Source of the DNA: Bacteroidota bacterium | Lineage (GTDB): Bacteria > Bacteroidota > Bacteroidia > UKL13-3 | DNA length: 32,216 nucleotides | Assembly: GCA_947491825.1 (NCBI GenBank) | Contig: CANLLM010000023.1 | Coordinates: forward strand, 1-32,216 | Direction of reading: 5' to 3' | In this document: in pieces, positions 15,871 to 25,281 of the stretch | How positions within the stretch are numbered: the stretch's first letter is position 1 | Layout of the letters: each line of letters begins with the position of its first letter | The notes under the pieces: model-generated | Told to the model about the DNA's origin: nothing | Databases searched by the model: none | What the model saw: only the letters and a program-made list of their open reading frames with translations | Program-made: the position numbers and the translations under genes

Positions 15871-15900
15871 AGCAGTCCCGATATCGGGACTGCTTTTTTT
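15871..15900 (+). terminator. Terminator, perfect 24-base palindrome plus T-tract
   Basis: Positions 15871-15894 (AGCAGTCCCGAT then ATCGGGACTGCT) are a perfect palindrome followed by seven T after the final C. It ends the T9SS cargo gene, 29 bases past its stop. Confidence 0.92.
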
Positions 15901-15941
15901 ATGCAATTTTGTGTACTTTGCTGCTGTAATAATTTAAAGCC

Positions 15942-16979
15942 ATGAGTAATCATATCCAGTTTAATAAACGCACCATTGCCTATTTAGCGCTAAATGCATT
16001 TGGTTTATTTATTGTATACCTACTTAGCGATTTTATTACCTCTTTTTTAGGAGCACTCATATTTTTTGTGTTATTCAGGCGAATGATGAACTTCATGGTT
16101 GATAAGCAAGGATGGAGGGACTCAACTAGCGCAATCTTAATCATACTATTGTCGTTTATCATTGTTTTGGTTCCGGTAATTACGCTCAGTAATTTACTAT
16201 ATAGTAAAATCATTCAAATTGTTTCTAGACCCGAAACAATTATTGATCCGCTGAAAGTAGTAGATTCAAAAATGCTAGCGCTTACTGGAAGGCAATTATT
16301 TTCCCCCGAACTCATTTTAACCCTTCAACAAAAAATAGGACTGATTATCCCTTCCTTTATTAGTAAGTTATTTGTGTTGTTGGGTAATATAGGTATGATG
16401 TATTTTATTTTGTATTATATGTTGGTACAACGAAAAAACATGCAAGCAGAGGTGAATAATTATTTGCCATTTAATCATGCAAACATCAAATTATTATCAG
16501 GTGAATTAGAATCTCAAACATTATCTAACTCTATTGGAGTGCCTCTTATTGCTGCAATACAGGGTACAGCTGCAGGTATTGGTTATTGGATTTTTGGTAT
16601 GGATGAGCCTATCTTTTGGGCAGTAATCACCGCTTTCGCATCCATTATTCCTATAGCAGGAAGCACTTTGGTGTGGGCACCTGCCGCTATTATTTTAATG
16701 GCTACAAATAGTTTATGGATGGGCCTAGGTTTAATTGCATATGGTGTAATTGTTATCATAAACATAGATAACATTGCACGTTTTACCATACAAAAGAAGT
16801 TTGCCGATGTACACCCGCTAATAACAGTTTTTGGAGTGATTTTAGGATTAAACCTTTTTGGTATTCCGGGCTTAATATTTGGGCCCTTAATGTTATCTTA
16901 TTTTGTAATATTTATAAAAATGTACCGAAGTGTTTACGTTAATAACGAAAGTAACACGCTGCATGAAAATAATCATTAA
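15942..16979 (+). CDS. AI-2E family permease (PerM/YdiK-type)
   Basis: The 345-residue inner-membrane protein has the AI-2E family arrangement: paired hydrophobic segments near the N-terminus (about 10-48 and 62-90), a soluble middle region (about 95-140), then a hydrophobic C-terminal half. Conserved landmarks include AIQGTAAGIGYWIFGMDEPIFWAVITAFASIIPIAGSTLVW and, near the end, HPLITVFGVILGLNLFGIPGLIFGPL. The family name comes from a disputed autoinducer-2 role; members include sodium/proton antiporters and efflux proteins, so no substrate is assigned. It is followed by the convergent trhO gene 57 bases away, with no strong terminator hairpin between. Confidence 0.9.
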   Translation: MSNHIQFNKRTIAYLALNAFGLFIVYLLSDFITSFLGALIFFVLFRRMMNFMVDKQGWRDSTSAILIILLSFIIVLVPVITLSNLLYSKIIQIVSRPETIIDPLKVVDSKMLALTGRQLFSPELILTLQQKIGLIIPSFISKLFVLLGNIGMMYFILYYMLVQRKNMQAEVNNYLPFNHANIKLLSGELESQTLSNSIGVPLIAAIQGTAAGIGYWIFGMDEPIFWAVITAFASIIPIAGSTLVWAPAAIILMATNSLWMGLGLIAYGVIVIINIDNIARFTIQKKFADVHPLITVFGVILGLNLFGIPGLIFGPLMLSYFVIFIKMYRSVYVNNESNTLHENNH

Positions 16980-17036
16980 ATACCGCCATGGTTTACTTAT
17001 ATCAGAAACGCTTATCTAACCAGCTTTTTACCATTG

Positions 17037-17975
17037 TTAAAGTTGTTCTAAAGCTGGACGGGTATAGTAACCTGTTCCATTATACGCGCGCTTACGCGGA
17101 TGATTAAAGCATGGCTCGCTGCATGCACCTTGCATTTCATCACTGCAGGTTTCGCACATGTTATACTGCTCGTTACACGCTACATTGGCACAATTTAAAT
17201 TACGTAATGTTGGTGTGCCACACTTTTTACAGTTGGCAATTGCAGTTGGGTTTACCTTATTGATAGGAACACTTACGCGGCCATCAAATACATATAAAGA
17301 ACCATCAAAATCTTTTCCTCCTGTATCTTTAGCGTATCCAATAATGCCGTTATGTAATTGATATACATCTTTAAATCCGCGTTTAATTAAATAGGCCGAT
17401 GCTTTTTCGCATTTAATACCTCCTGTGCAAACAGTTACTACTTTTTTGTCTTTATATTTTTCTAGCTCAGCTACTTTATTCGGAAATTCTCTAAATGTAT
17501 CAATATCTAGGGTTACTGAGTTTTTAAAACGTCCCAAGCGTGTTTCATAATTGCTGCGTACATCAATTATCACTACATCTTCTTGCTCTTTTAATTTAGC
17601 AAATTCATCGCCACGCAAATGTTTACCTGTTTCTTTGGTTGGATCAATTTCTTTTGGGTCTCTTAATCCTGAAAATACAATTTCGGTTTTGTAACGCACA
17701 TGTATGCGGTTAAATGCATGTTCATGGTGTGCATCAATTTTAAATTCAATGCCTTTAAATATTGGGTCTGCCAATAGGTGATTCATATATTTTTTACAAT
17801 CTTCAATAGTGCCACTAATAGCACCATTTATACCTTCGTGTGCAATATAAATACGCCCCCTAATGCCAATTGTCTTACACAATGCTAAATGATGCGTGAC
17901 CAATTCTTCCGGGTTTGGAATAGATGTATAATGGTAATAGGCTATTACCTGGTAGTTGTTTTTGCTATTTTCCAT
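17037..17975 (-). CDS. trhO: tRNA uridine(34) hydroxylase (rhodanese-like)
   Basis: TrhO (YceA) hydroxylates U34 of tRNAs to 5-hydroxyuridine, the first step toward cmo5U and mo5U. I use the ATG at 17975 (312 residues, MENSKNNYQV); the frame is open two codons further to a TTG. The N-terminal ferredoxin-like domain (RIYIAHEGINGAISG) precedes a rhodanese domain with the active-site loop CTGGIKCEKA, where Cys183 is the catalytic-type cysteine and Cys189 is also conserved. A C-terminal Cys-rich part (CKKCGTPTLRNLNC, CNEQYNMCETC, CSEPC) looks like a metal-binding tail found in many family members. The encoded tRNA-Val(TAC) at 26588-26665 has a U34 of the kind TrhO acts on. Confidence 0.92.
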   Translation of the reverse strand: MENSKNNYQVIAYYHYTSIPNPEELVTHHLALCKTIGIRGRIYIAHEGINGAISGTIEDCKKYMNHLLADPIFKGIEFKIDAHHEHAFNRIHVRYKTEIVFSGLRDPKEIDPTKETGKHLRGDEFAKLKEQEDVVIIDVRSNYETRLGRFKNSVTLDIDTFREFPNKVAELEKYKDKKVVTVCTGGIKCEKASAYLIKRGFKDVYQLHNGIIGYAKDTGGKDFDGSLYVFDGRVSVPINKVNPTAIANCKKCGTPTLRNLNCANVACNEQYNMCETCSDEMQGACSEPCFNHPRKRAYNGTGYYTRPALEQL

Positions 17976-18075
17976 ATGCAAGATGGGTTAAACAAATTAT
18001 AAATGAAGTTACGAATTTAATAGATACAAGCCAATTTGAAAATATGATTGTAACTAGTTTTTGAGGTGTAAAAGA

Positions 18076-18109
18076 AAAAAATCCTCGCCAGTATTGTCGA
18101 GGATTTTTT
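18076..18109 (-). terminator. Terminator of the large T9SS protein gene
   Basis: AAAAAATCCTCG (18076-18087) pairs with CGAGGATTTTTT (18098-18109), with a 10-base loop. It lies 20 bases past the stop of the gene at 18129 and reads as hairpin plus U-tract on the minus strand. Confidence 0.88.
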
Positions 18110-18128
18110 GAACATTTTTTTATTAAAT

Positions 18129-21100
18129 CTAAAAAATTGGAAGTTTAATTACTTGCTGTCTTCCATCACTTGATAGCGCATGTATAAAATATATGCCATC
18201 AGGAATTTCGTTTAAATTAATAGTCCTTTGTTGAGGTTCAAAATTTAATTGTTTAATTACTCTTCCATGGCTGTCATACAACCAAATAGTAATGTTAAAT
18301 TCCGTCAAAGCATTAATTTTAAATTCCTTATTGCCCAGAGGTAAAATACGCATCACCTCCGTTGATAACTGTTCAAGGTATGGAGGGATGATAATTTCTT
18401 TACTCCATTTAAATCCACCATCAACATCAAGCTGTTTAAGTTTGTATGCAACGGCTTTTTTGCCTGCATTTTTATCACTGAAATGATAAAACTGGGCATC
18501 GTTACTATTTATTTTACCCGATATAAAATCAATTAAAACCCAGGCAGCATTTGTTGCATCTTTTTTATAAATTTCGAATCCTTTGTTATTTTTTTCGCTG
18601 TAGGTGTTCCATTTAACAAGTGCCTCTTCTGCACTTATTCTTTTGGCTTGTAAATTACCTATACTAACAGGTAAGGCGCTATTCACAGGTCCGTTTAATT
18701 CAAAATTATCAATAGCAACACCAGCTTCAGTTACAGTCACATCTGATTTAAAGATAAATCGAAAACATACCTGGCTTTGGCCTGCAAATACATTTGTTGT
18801 GAAAGATTTTTGAACAAAAGATGTCATTAATGTTGAGCTTGAAAAATAGGCTTGATTGGTAGTGAAAGGCCTTCCTGTTGCGGTGTTCGAATAGTCGTAC
18901 CAATTTGTGGCTGTACTTATTCCTAATGGTAACCAACTTGTACCTTGATCAGTGCTGTATTCTACCCTGAATCCGTCATATGTGTTTTCTACTTTGTACT
19001 TTGTATAGAAACTAACCGTATAGTTTCCTGCTGCCGTGCAATTAAAATTTGGAGTTAAAAGCTGAGCATTTGAATTGTCGATGTAGTTGGTTGCTATTGA
19101 AGTTACCCATGCATTATTGCCAGAAAAAGTTCCACTTTTCCCCGCTAAAATAGACATTCCCAACTCAAACGGAGTGCCGCTCACGTTATCTGCACCGAAG
19201 TCGTTCTGGTTGGTTTCAAAGTTTCCTCCATCAACGGCCACATAAGGTACACCCCTGTAAGGTAGAATTTTAATATAATTATTGATGGTAAGTGTTCCTG
19301 GCCCACCATTAATAGTGAGTGTTACATTGTAACTGCCTGCAGTGGTATAGTTTTTAATGGGCGATGCAACAGTACTTGTTGTTCCATCGCCAAAATTCCA
19401 TAAGTAAGTTGTTGCTCCTGAAGACGTAGAGGTAAATTGAATTGGGATATTTATGTAGGTTATCTTTTTATTAGCGCTGAAATTAACATTGGCGCTTGGG
19501 TTACTAATTCCAAAAACATCACTAGTAAATAATCCTCTTCCATGTGTAGCCGCGATCACCATTTTATCTGATTTACGCAGTTTAAGCATGTCTGTGCGTG
19601 TATTGCTTAAGCCAGTATTGGATGGCTGCCAGTTTGTGGCTGCGCTGTTTAATGTATCTGTGCTCCATACTCCCAATTCTGTTGCAATTAATACTTGATG
19701 TGGCCTATTTGGATTCATTAATGCCCATCTTATTGGCATATCCGGTAAGTTTCCTTCCACACTTGTCCATGCTATACCTCCATTGCGTGTTTCCCAAATA
19801 CTATTTACACCAAAACTACTGTAAACAATAATAACGTGATCATCATTGCCTTCCTCCACTTCAATACAGCTCACATATCCACCTGGTAATCCACTTGGGT
19901 TAATAAGTGTGCCTGCAACAGTTCCGGTTGCAGTATGTGCGTTATCAACCCGAACTACCCTTCCACCTCCTGTGCCAAAATATACACGACCTAAAATATT
20001 GGGCGATACTTTAACTGCGCTTACCATTGAACTATTAAGTGCAGTTACAATTATAGTGGAGTTAGTATTGCCTGTTTGTGGATTGCTCCATCTTAAATAG
20101 TCACCATTCCCATACGCGGCATACATCATGTTTAGCGAATCGTCATAATCAGTGGGATTAATAAACCGGCCAGTTCTGGTGCCAAAAGTTAAACCACCCC
20201 CGCTAAAACTTGTACCCCCGTTTGTACTTCTATAATATGAGTTATAAACGTATGAAGTAAATTGGTAAGCAGGTTGATTTTGGTCAATGTGACAAAATGC
20301 ACCATCACCACCTGTAACTTCAGTTGTACTGTTTATGGCACTTTGTGTGAACTTGTGCGAACCATTATCTTGTGCACCTGCTAAATAAAAATTGTTGGTT
20401 GTAGGATGAATGTCGGCTGCATAAAATTGAGTGGTGTTGTAGTTAATTTCTTTTGATGTGATGGTTGGAATAGCAGCAGTAGCATTGGAACTTCTGTATA
20501 CTCCGCCATCATTACCAAAATAGATTACATTAGAGTTTCCTGGTTCAAAAAAGGCTAAGTGCTGGTCTGCATGCACTTCTTGGAAACCAAAGCCTCCATA
20601 CCAATGAGAAACTTGCTGCCATGAGGTCCCTGCATTGCTAGTTTTAAACAAGTCTATTCCTCCAACAAAACAAACATTTGTATTATTAGGGTCTGCCGCA
20701 ATAGAAATATCATACCAGGCTTGTGTACGAGAAATGTCGTTATCCGGTATTCCCCCATCGGCATCGTTCGGATATGCGGTGGTTGTATCGAAATTAGTGC
20801 CGGCATTGGTACTACGAATAATCGAACGAATAATCCCACCCGACTCAACAATTCCCCAAACCACATTGGTGTCCATTTCGGTTACTGCTAGTTCTATTTC
20901 GCGTCCGATGGTTAAACCATTTATGGTGCGAGGTGTTGTCCATGTAGCTCCGTTATCAAATGATTTATGAATAGTTCCTGAACTGGTAATTCCACCATTC
21001 ATGGTTACATACAACGTTCCGTTATTCATACGTTCTATATCCTCTGCATCATTACCTCCAGCCGATGAAATACCTGTTCCTAAAACTTTAGCCCAAGTGG

Positions 21101-21809
21101 TACCTCCATTAACCGAACGGAACAATCCGCTACGTGTGGCAGCTAAAACGGTATCGCCATCACCTAGTGCAAATACCCTGTTGCAATAATGATAATTGCT
21201 GTTGTTGGTAGATGATAATTGACTCCAAGTTGTACCACCATTTATACTTTTCCAAATACCTAAGCCTCTAACGGCATCAGCATTGTTGTTTCCTTCACCA
21301 GTTCCAAAATACAATACTTGTGGGTTGCTTGGACCTTGTGTGATGCATGAGATAGCCATGTTATCAAAAAACTCATTTTGATTAACCCAGTTTGGCGCTG
21401 CTTGTGTAATGTCTGTGGTTTTCCATAATCCACCTGCTACACTACCTGCCCATATAGTTTTACGTGTTACGTCATTTAAATCAACTAAAATCGCACGTGT
21501 GCGACCACCACAATTACTAGGTCCGCGTTCAACCCAATTTACTCCTGGTATTGCCGCTTTTCCTCTAATCTTATTGAGCAATTGTTCTTTGTATTCAAAC
21601 GCTTTCAATAATCGCTCCCGCGGAACATAGCCCAATGCTGGATCCATTGTCATTTCATGTTCTTGTGCCCATGCCAAGTCCATTCGGTCTTTTTTAGGGA
21701 CCTTATTTTGTGGTTTGTTTGCTGATTTAAAAGTGTAAATTGGTATAGATAGAAATCCAACTAAACAAATCGTTAAAAAGACGGTGAGTACAGTAAAATT
21801 TTTTGCCAT
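18129..21809 (-). CDS. Large secreted Asp-box/PKD protein with T9SS sorting domain
   Basis: I use the ATG at 21809 (1226 residues); an in-frame TTG at 21839 adds ten unlikely residues. Residues about 4-26 are a hydrophobic export signal. From about 80 to 760 lies a sialidase/VPS10-like beta-propeller with repeated Asp-box motifs: SINGGTTW, SVNGGTTW, SFDNGATW, TSNAGTSW, STNGGTSF, TRNGGIAW. A PKD domain follows at about 770-860 (WNFGDGTTST). A MAM/jelly-roll-like domain lies near 860-1036 (WVTSIATNYIDNS, GVAIDNFELNG), then an FnIII-like stretch, and a T9SS type A sorting domain at about 1155-1226 (NITIWLYDSHGRVIKQL, DGIYFIHALSSDGRQQVIKL). Such propellers are often annotated as glycosyl hydrolases, but no catalytic residues can be assigned; adhesion or binding is as likely. 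It is transcribed alone. Confidence 0.88.
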   Translation of the reverse strand: MAKNFTVLTVFLTICLVGFLSIPIYTFKSANKPQNKVPKKDRMDLAWAQEHEMTMDPALGYVPRERLLKAFEYKEQLLNKIRGKAAIPGVNWVERGPSNCGGRTRAILVDLNDVTRKTIWAGSVAGGLWKTTDITQAAPNWVNQNEFFDNMAISCITQGPSNPQVLYFGTGEGNNNADAVRGLGIWKSINGGTTWSQLSSTNNSNYHYCNRVFALGDGDTVLAATRSGLFRSVNGGTTWAKVLGTGISSAGGNDAEDIERMNNGTLYVTMNGGITSSGTIHKSFDNGATWTTPRTINGLTIGREIELAVTEMDTNVVWGIVESGGIIRSIIRSTNAGTNFDTTTAYPNDADGGIPDNDISRTQAWYDISIAADPNNTNVCFVGGIDLFKTSNAGTSWQQVSHWYGGFGFQEVHADQHLAFFEPGNSNVIYFGNDGGVYRSSNATAAIPTITSKEINYNTTQFYAADIHPTTNNFYLAGAQDNGSHKFTQSAINSTTEVTGGDGAFCHIDQNQPAYQFTSYVYNSYYRSTNGGTSFSGGGLTFGTRTGRFINPTDYDDSLNMMYAAYGNGDYLRWSNPQTGNTNSTIIVTALNSSMVSAVKVSPNILGRVYFGTGGGRVVRVDNAHTATGTVAGTLINPSGLPGGYVSCIEVEEGNDDHVIIVYSSFGVNSIWETRNGGIAWTSVEGNLPDMPIRWALMNPNRPHQVLIATELGVWSTDTLNSAATNWQPSNTGLSNTRTDMLKLRKSDKMVIAATHGRGLFTSDVFGISNPSANVNFSANKKITYINIPIQFTSTSSGATTYLWNFGDGTTSTVASPIKNYTTAGSYNVTLTINGGPGTLTINNYIKILPYRGVPYVAVDGGNFETNQNDFGADNVSGTPFELGMSILAGKSGTFSGNNAWVTSIATNYIDNSNAQLLTPNFNCTAAGNYTVSFYTKYKVENTYDGFRVEYSTDQGTSWLPLGISTATNWYDYSNTATGRPFTTNQAYFSSSTLMTSFVQKSFTTNVFAGQSQVCFRFIFKSDVTVTEAGVAIDNFELNGPVNSALPVSIGNLQAKRISAEEALVKWNTYSEKNNKGFEIYKKDATNAAWVLIDFISGKINSNDAQFYHFSDKNAGKKAVAYKLKQLDVDGGFKWSKEIIIPPYLEQLSTEVMRILPLGNKEFKINALTEFNITIWLYDSHGRVIKQLNFEPQQRTINLNEIPDGIYFIHALSSDGRQQVIKLPIF

Positions 21810-21899
21810 TATTCGATGTTTAAAAGTAATTTGATACAATATTAAGGTTAATAAACAGATTTTAAAAACATAATATGTGGATAATCAATCCCTCTAGCA

Positions 21900-21920
21900 C
21901 ATATTGTGCCCTACAATATG
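21900..21920. repeat. Inverted repeat in the divergent promoter region
   Basis: CATATTGT (21900-21907) and ACAATATG (21913-21920) are perfect 8-base arms with a 5-base spacer (GCCCT). They lie about 90 bases from the start of the Asp-box gene and 67 bases from the M1 peptidase start. The size and placement fit a dimeric-regulator operator, but no regulator gene is nearby. Confidence 0.35.
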
Positions 21921-21986
21921 GCAATCAACGCAAGTTATACATGCACTTTTTTGTAACTTATATTGATTAGCCATAAATTGCCGCCT

Positions 21987-24900
21987 ATGTTAAAACACCT
22001 TACTTTAATAGCAGGCACTTTTTTAATCAGTTTTGTTTCTGTAGCTCAGTTGGGCGAATACCGCAGTGTTTCAAACCCTTATTATTGGAAAAACCGCAAA
22101 CCTTTTGACGGTTATTGGCAACAAGATGTACATTACAGTATTAAGGTAACTTTGTATGACTCCCTTGATATTGTTGGCGGAATAGAGGAATTGGTTTATT
22201 ATAACAATTCTCCTGATACGTTGAAAGAAGTTTATTTTCATTTGTATCAAAATGCATTTTTAAAGGGTGGTTATTTAGAACAGTTGAATTTGGCAAACAA
22301 TTTTCATCAAAAATTTGGTAAGTACGAATCGGCTGGCAAGGGCACCGAGATTGAAAGTGTAATTGTAAAACGCATTATTATGGGTGGCCATTCTTTTGAT
22401 GAACAAGGCCAGCAAACTGCTATTGATCCATTGATTGAAAAAATTGAGATTAAACCGCAATTAGATTTTAGCATCATGAAGGTGTTATTGGATGAACCCA
22501 TTGCCCCAAATACCTCCATTTCTTTTGAGATAAAATTTAAAACTTATTTTGATGCGGGAGGAGATCAGCGCAGGCGAATGAAAACTTTTGATGCCTATGG
22601 TAACAAGCATTTTGATGGGGTACATTGGTATCCGCGTATTTGCGTGTATGATAGGAAATTTGGATGGGAAACAGATCAGCACTTGGGCAAAGAGTTTTAT
22701 GGCGATTTTGGAACATTTGATGTTCAACTTACCATACCAAACCATTATGTAATGGATGCTACGGGTATACTTACAAATAGTGAGGAGGTTTTACCAACTG
22801 ATTTACGCGCCAAGCTTGACATCAAAAACTTTAAAGATAAACCACTTTTCGAAAAACCATCTGTTATTACACCTAATAACAGGACATATAAAACTTGGCG
22901 CTTTAGGGCAATTAATGTTCACGATTTTGCTTGGACGGCTGATCCAACTTATCGGATAGGTGAGGTAAATTTAAAATTGTCTGATGGTAGCATTGTTCAA
23001 TGTACTTCTTTGGTGCAAGAACCGCATGCTGCGCGCTGGCAAGATGCAGCATTATTTGCAGCCAAGGTTATTGATGTTTATTCTCGCGATTTTGGTTTGT
23101 ATGCTTATCCTAAAATGATTGTTGCTGATGCACGCGATGGTATGGAATATCCGATGTTGACATTAGACGGTGGTTTATCTCCTGGTTATTACGGATTGTT
23201 TGCACATGAAATTGGACATAATTGGTTTTTTGGTATGGTGGGTAACAATGAAACCTATCGAGCAAGCTTAGATGAAGGTTTTACCCAGTTTCTTACCCAT
23301 TGGTCTATGACTCGCCTCACGCGTGAACAACCGACTACTTCCAATAAAGGTTATGTGGCCAAAAATTTTAAACCGCTGCCACTCATGGATCAAAACGTAT
23401 ATAATGGATATTTTCGTGATGCCATTAATAAAAGTGACATGCCATTGAATACACATAGTGATGACTTTAATGGTTCCTTGCATCATGGAGGTGGATACAG
23501 CAACGTGTATTATAAAACGGCCACCATGCTGTATAACATGCAGTATGTATTGGGTGATAGTTTATTCATAGGTGCCATGCAACATTACTTTAATCAATGG
23601 AAAATGGCACATCCGTATTTCGAAGATTTTAGAAATAGCATAATTAACTACACCCATATAGATTTAAATTGGTTTTTCGACCAATGGATGGAAACCACTA
23701 AAACTATTGATTATGCCATTAAAGGTAAAGCAAAACAATTAAAAAATAGCGATGGATCACTAAGTGATTATTATGAAGTAAAATTAAAACGAATTGGCCA
23801 AATGCAAATGCCAATTGATTTAATGGCATATAGCAATGATGGGAAAATTTACACTAGTTATGTAAGCAATAGATACTACTTCAAAAAACCAATAACCAAA
23901 CAAAATGTCACACCTCAAAATATATGGTTAGGCTGGGGTACATTAAATCCAATTTACAAAGCAAAAGTATATTGTCCCGGAGGTTTAACAAAGGTAAGCA
24001 TCGACACTACATACCGATTAGCGGATGTAAACCAGCTAAATAATAGTACCAAGTTGCCTGTTAAATTTACAATCGATCACCACATCAAAAATCCATTAAC
24101 ACGCAGGTATTATGTTTTAAAATGGAGACCTGATATTTGGTATAACAGTATAGATGGGATTAAAGCCGGGTTGCACTTGAATGGTAACTACTATAATTAC
24201 AAGCATACTTTTCGTGCTACTGCATGTTATAACACGCAAGTATTAAAGGAAGATAAGTACACTACACATCAACCCATCAATTATTTATTTAGCTATCAAA
24301 ACAACATAGCGCGTGATTTTAACTACAACATACAATCACGTTTGTTAGATGGACTTTGGATGCACCAAGCTGGTGTTCAAAAAAAGTATGGCAAAAATAC
24401 CTTTGCAGCTTACTTTAAAAGTATGTATCGCAACGATGTTAATGATTTAGCTTATTTGTTATATCCAAGTTCATGGAATGCAGGTAAGTTAAATAACACA
24501 CTCAATTTAGAAGTTACTCGTACCTACTCATACAAACGTGGTGTTGGACAAATAGCTCTTGGTATGCGCAATACTGCTTTAGGCAGTGATTACAATTTTG
24601 CAAGTATTCATTTAACTGTTATAAACGATAATAAATTTGGCAAGATTGATTTTCGCACGCGTGTGTTTGCGCAATACATGACGGGTAATGATGTAGCGCC
24701 TGAAAGTAGACTAAACGCTGCCGGAGCGAATAGCGAGCAATTTATGGATAATAAATATTTACGCTCTTTAGCTTTTGTACCAACAGGTTGGTTAGGTTAT
24801 GGCGCCAATGTAAATCATTTGCATTATAGTGGCGGATTAAACGTGCGTGGTTATGCAGGTTATGCATTGCCTAATAATGTGCAAGGTGCGCAAGTACAAA

Positions 24901-25268
24901 TGTTCACGGGCATGAGCGGGACTAGTTTAAGTGGGGAGTTGGAATTAGACCGTTTAGTTAAATTTACACCTAAATATATAAGCGATTACTTGCATATGGA
25001 TCTCTATTTATTTGGTGATGCGGGTGTTTTACAAAATAAGTTTAAAGCAGGAGAGTATGGTTTATCTTCAAATAAAACAGTAACTGGAAATTTACTATTG
25101 AGCGCTGGAACAGGTGCTGTTCTAACCATTAAAAAGTGGGGCAAATTAGATGAAGCTAAACCATTAGCTATTCGTTTTGATGCACCACTGTTTTTAAATA
25201 ATGCCCCCTTTGTAGATAGTGATTTCGTGAAATTTAGGTGGGTATTAGGTGTAAGTAGGGCATTTTAA
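21987..25268 (+). CDS. M1-family zinc aminopeptidase fused to a C-terminal outer-membrane barrel
   Basis: I use the ATG at 21987 (1093 residues), which begins a signal peptide (MLKHLTLIAGTFLISFVSVA, then QLG); a TTG at 21963 is less likely. Residues about 30-560 are an M1 gluzincin peptidase: GMEYPML at 385-391 replaces the classical GAMEN exopeptidase motif, zinc ligands are H407-E-I-G-H411, and the third ligand Glu430 comes after exactly 18 residues. Residues about 700-1093 have no peptidase features. They are made of alternating polar/hydrophobic strands with many Tyr/Asn and end in RWVLGVSRAF, an aromatic C-terminal residue as in outer-membrane barrels; the last part (GDAGVLQNKF, LAIRFDAPLF) resembles surface-antigen/Omp85 barrels. 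It thus looks like a peptidase tethered to the outer membrane. The DinB-fold gene follows after 13 bases. Confidence 0.85.
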   Translation: MLKHLTLIAGTFLISFVSVAQLGEYRSVSNPYYWKNRKPFDGYWQQDVHYSIKVTLYDSLDIVGGIEELVYYNNSPDTLKEVYFHLYQNAFLKGGYLEQLNLANNFHQKFGKYESAGKGTEIESVIVKRIIMGGHSFDEQGQQTAIDPLIEKIEIKPQLDFSIMKVLLDEPIAPNTSISFEIKFKTYFDAGGDQRRRMKTFDAYGNKHFDGVHWYPRICVYDRKFGWETDQHLGKEFYGDFGTFDVQLTIPNHYVMDATGILTNSEEVLPTDLRAKLDIKNFKDKPLFEKPSVITPNNRTYKTWRFRAINVHDFAWTADPTYRIGEVNLKLSDGSIVQCTSLVQEPHAARWQDAALFAAKVIDVYSRDFGLYAYPKMIVADARDGMEYPMLTLDGGLSPGYYGLFAHEIGHNWFFGMVGNNETYRASLDEGFTQFLTHWSMTRLTREQPTTSNKGYVAKNFKPLPLMDQNVYNGYFRDAINKSDMPLNTHSDDFNGSLHHGGGYSNVYYKTATMLYNMQYVLGDSLFIGAMQHYFNQWKMAHPYFEDFRNSIINYTHIDLNWFFDQWMETTKTIDYAIKGKAKQLKNSDGSLSDYYEVKLKRIGQMQMPIDLMAYSNDGKIYTSYVSNRYYFKKPITKQNVTPQNIWLGWGTLNPIYKAKVYCPGGLTKVSIDTTYRLADVNQLNNSTKLPVKFTIDHHIKNPLTRRYYVLKWRPDIWYNSIDGIKAGLHLNGNYYNYKHTFRATACYNTQVLKEDKYTTHQPINYLFSYQNNIARDFNYNIQSRLLDGLWMHQAGVQKKYGKNTFAAYFKSMYRNDVNDLAYLLYPSSWNAGKLNNTLNLEVTRTYSYKRGVGQIALGMRNTALGSDYNFASIHLTVINDNKFGKIDFRTRVFAQYMTGNDVAPESRLNAAGANSEQFMDNKYLRSLAFVPTGWLGYGANVNHLHYSGGLNVRGYAGYALPNNVQGAQVQMFTGMSGTSLSGELELDRLVKFTPKYISDYLHMDLYLFGDAGVLQNKFKAGEYGLSSNKTVTGNLLLSAGTGAVLTIKKWGKLDEAKPLAIRFDAPLFLNNAPFVDSDFVKFRWVLGVSRAF

Positions 25269-25281
25269 AAAATAGGTAAAA

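Noticed and set aside
22307-23486. Several minus-strand frames inside the M1 peptidase gene
   Set aside because: All overlap the peptidase motifs on the other strand and none has an independent family match.
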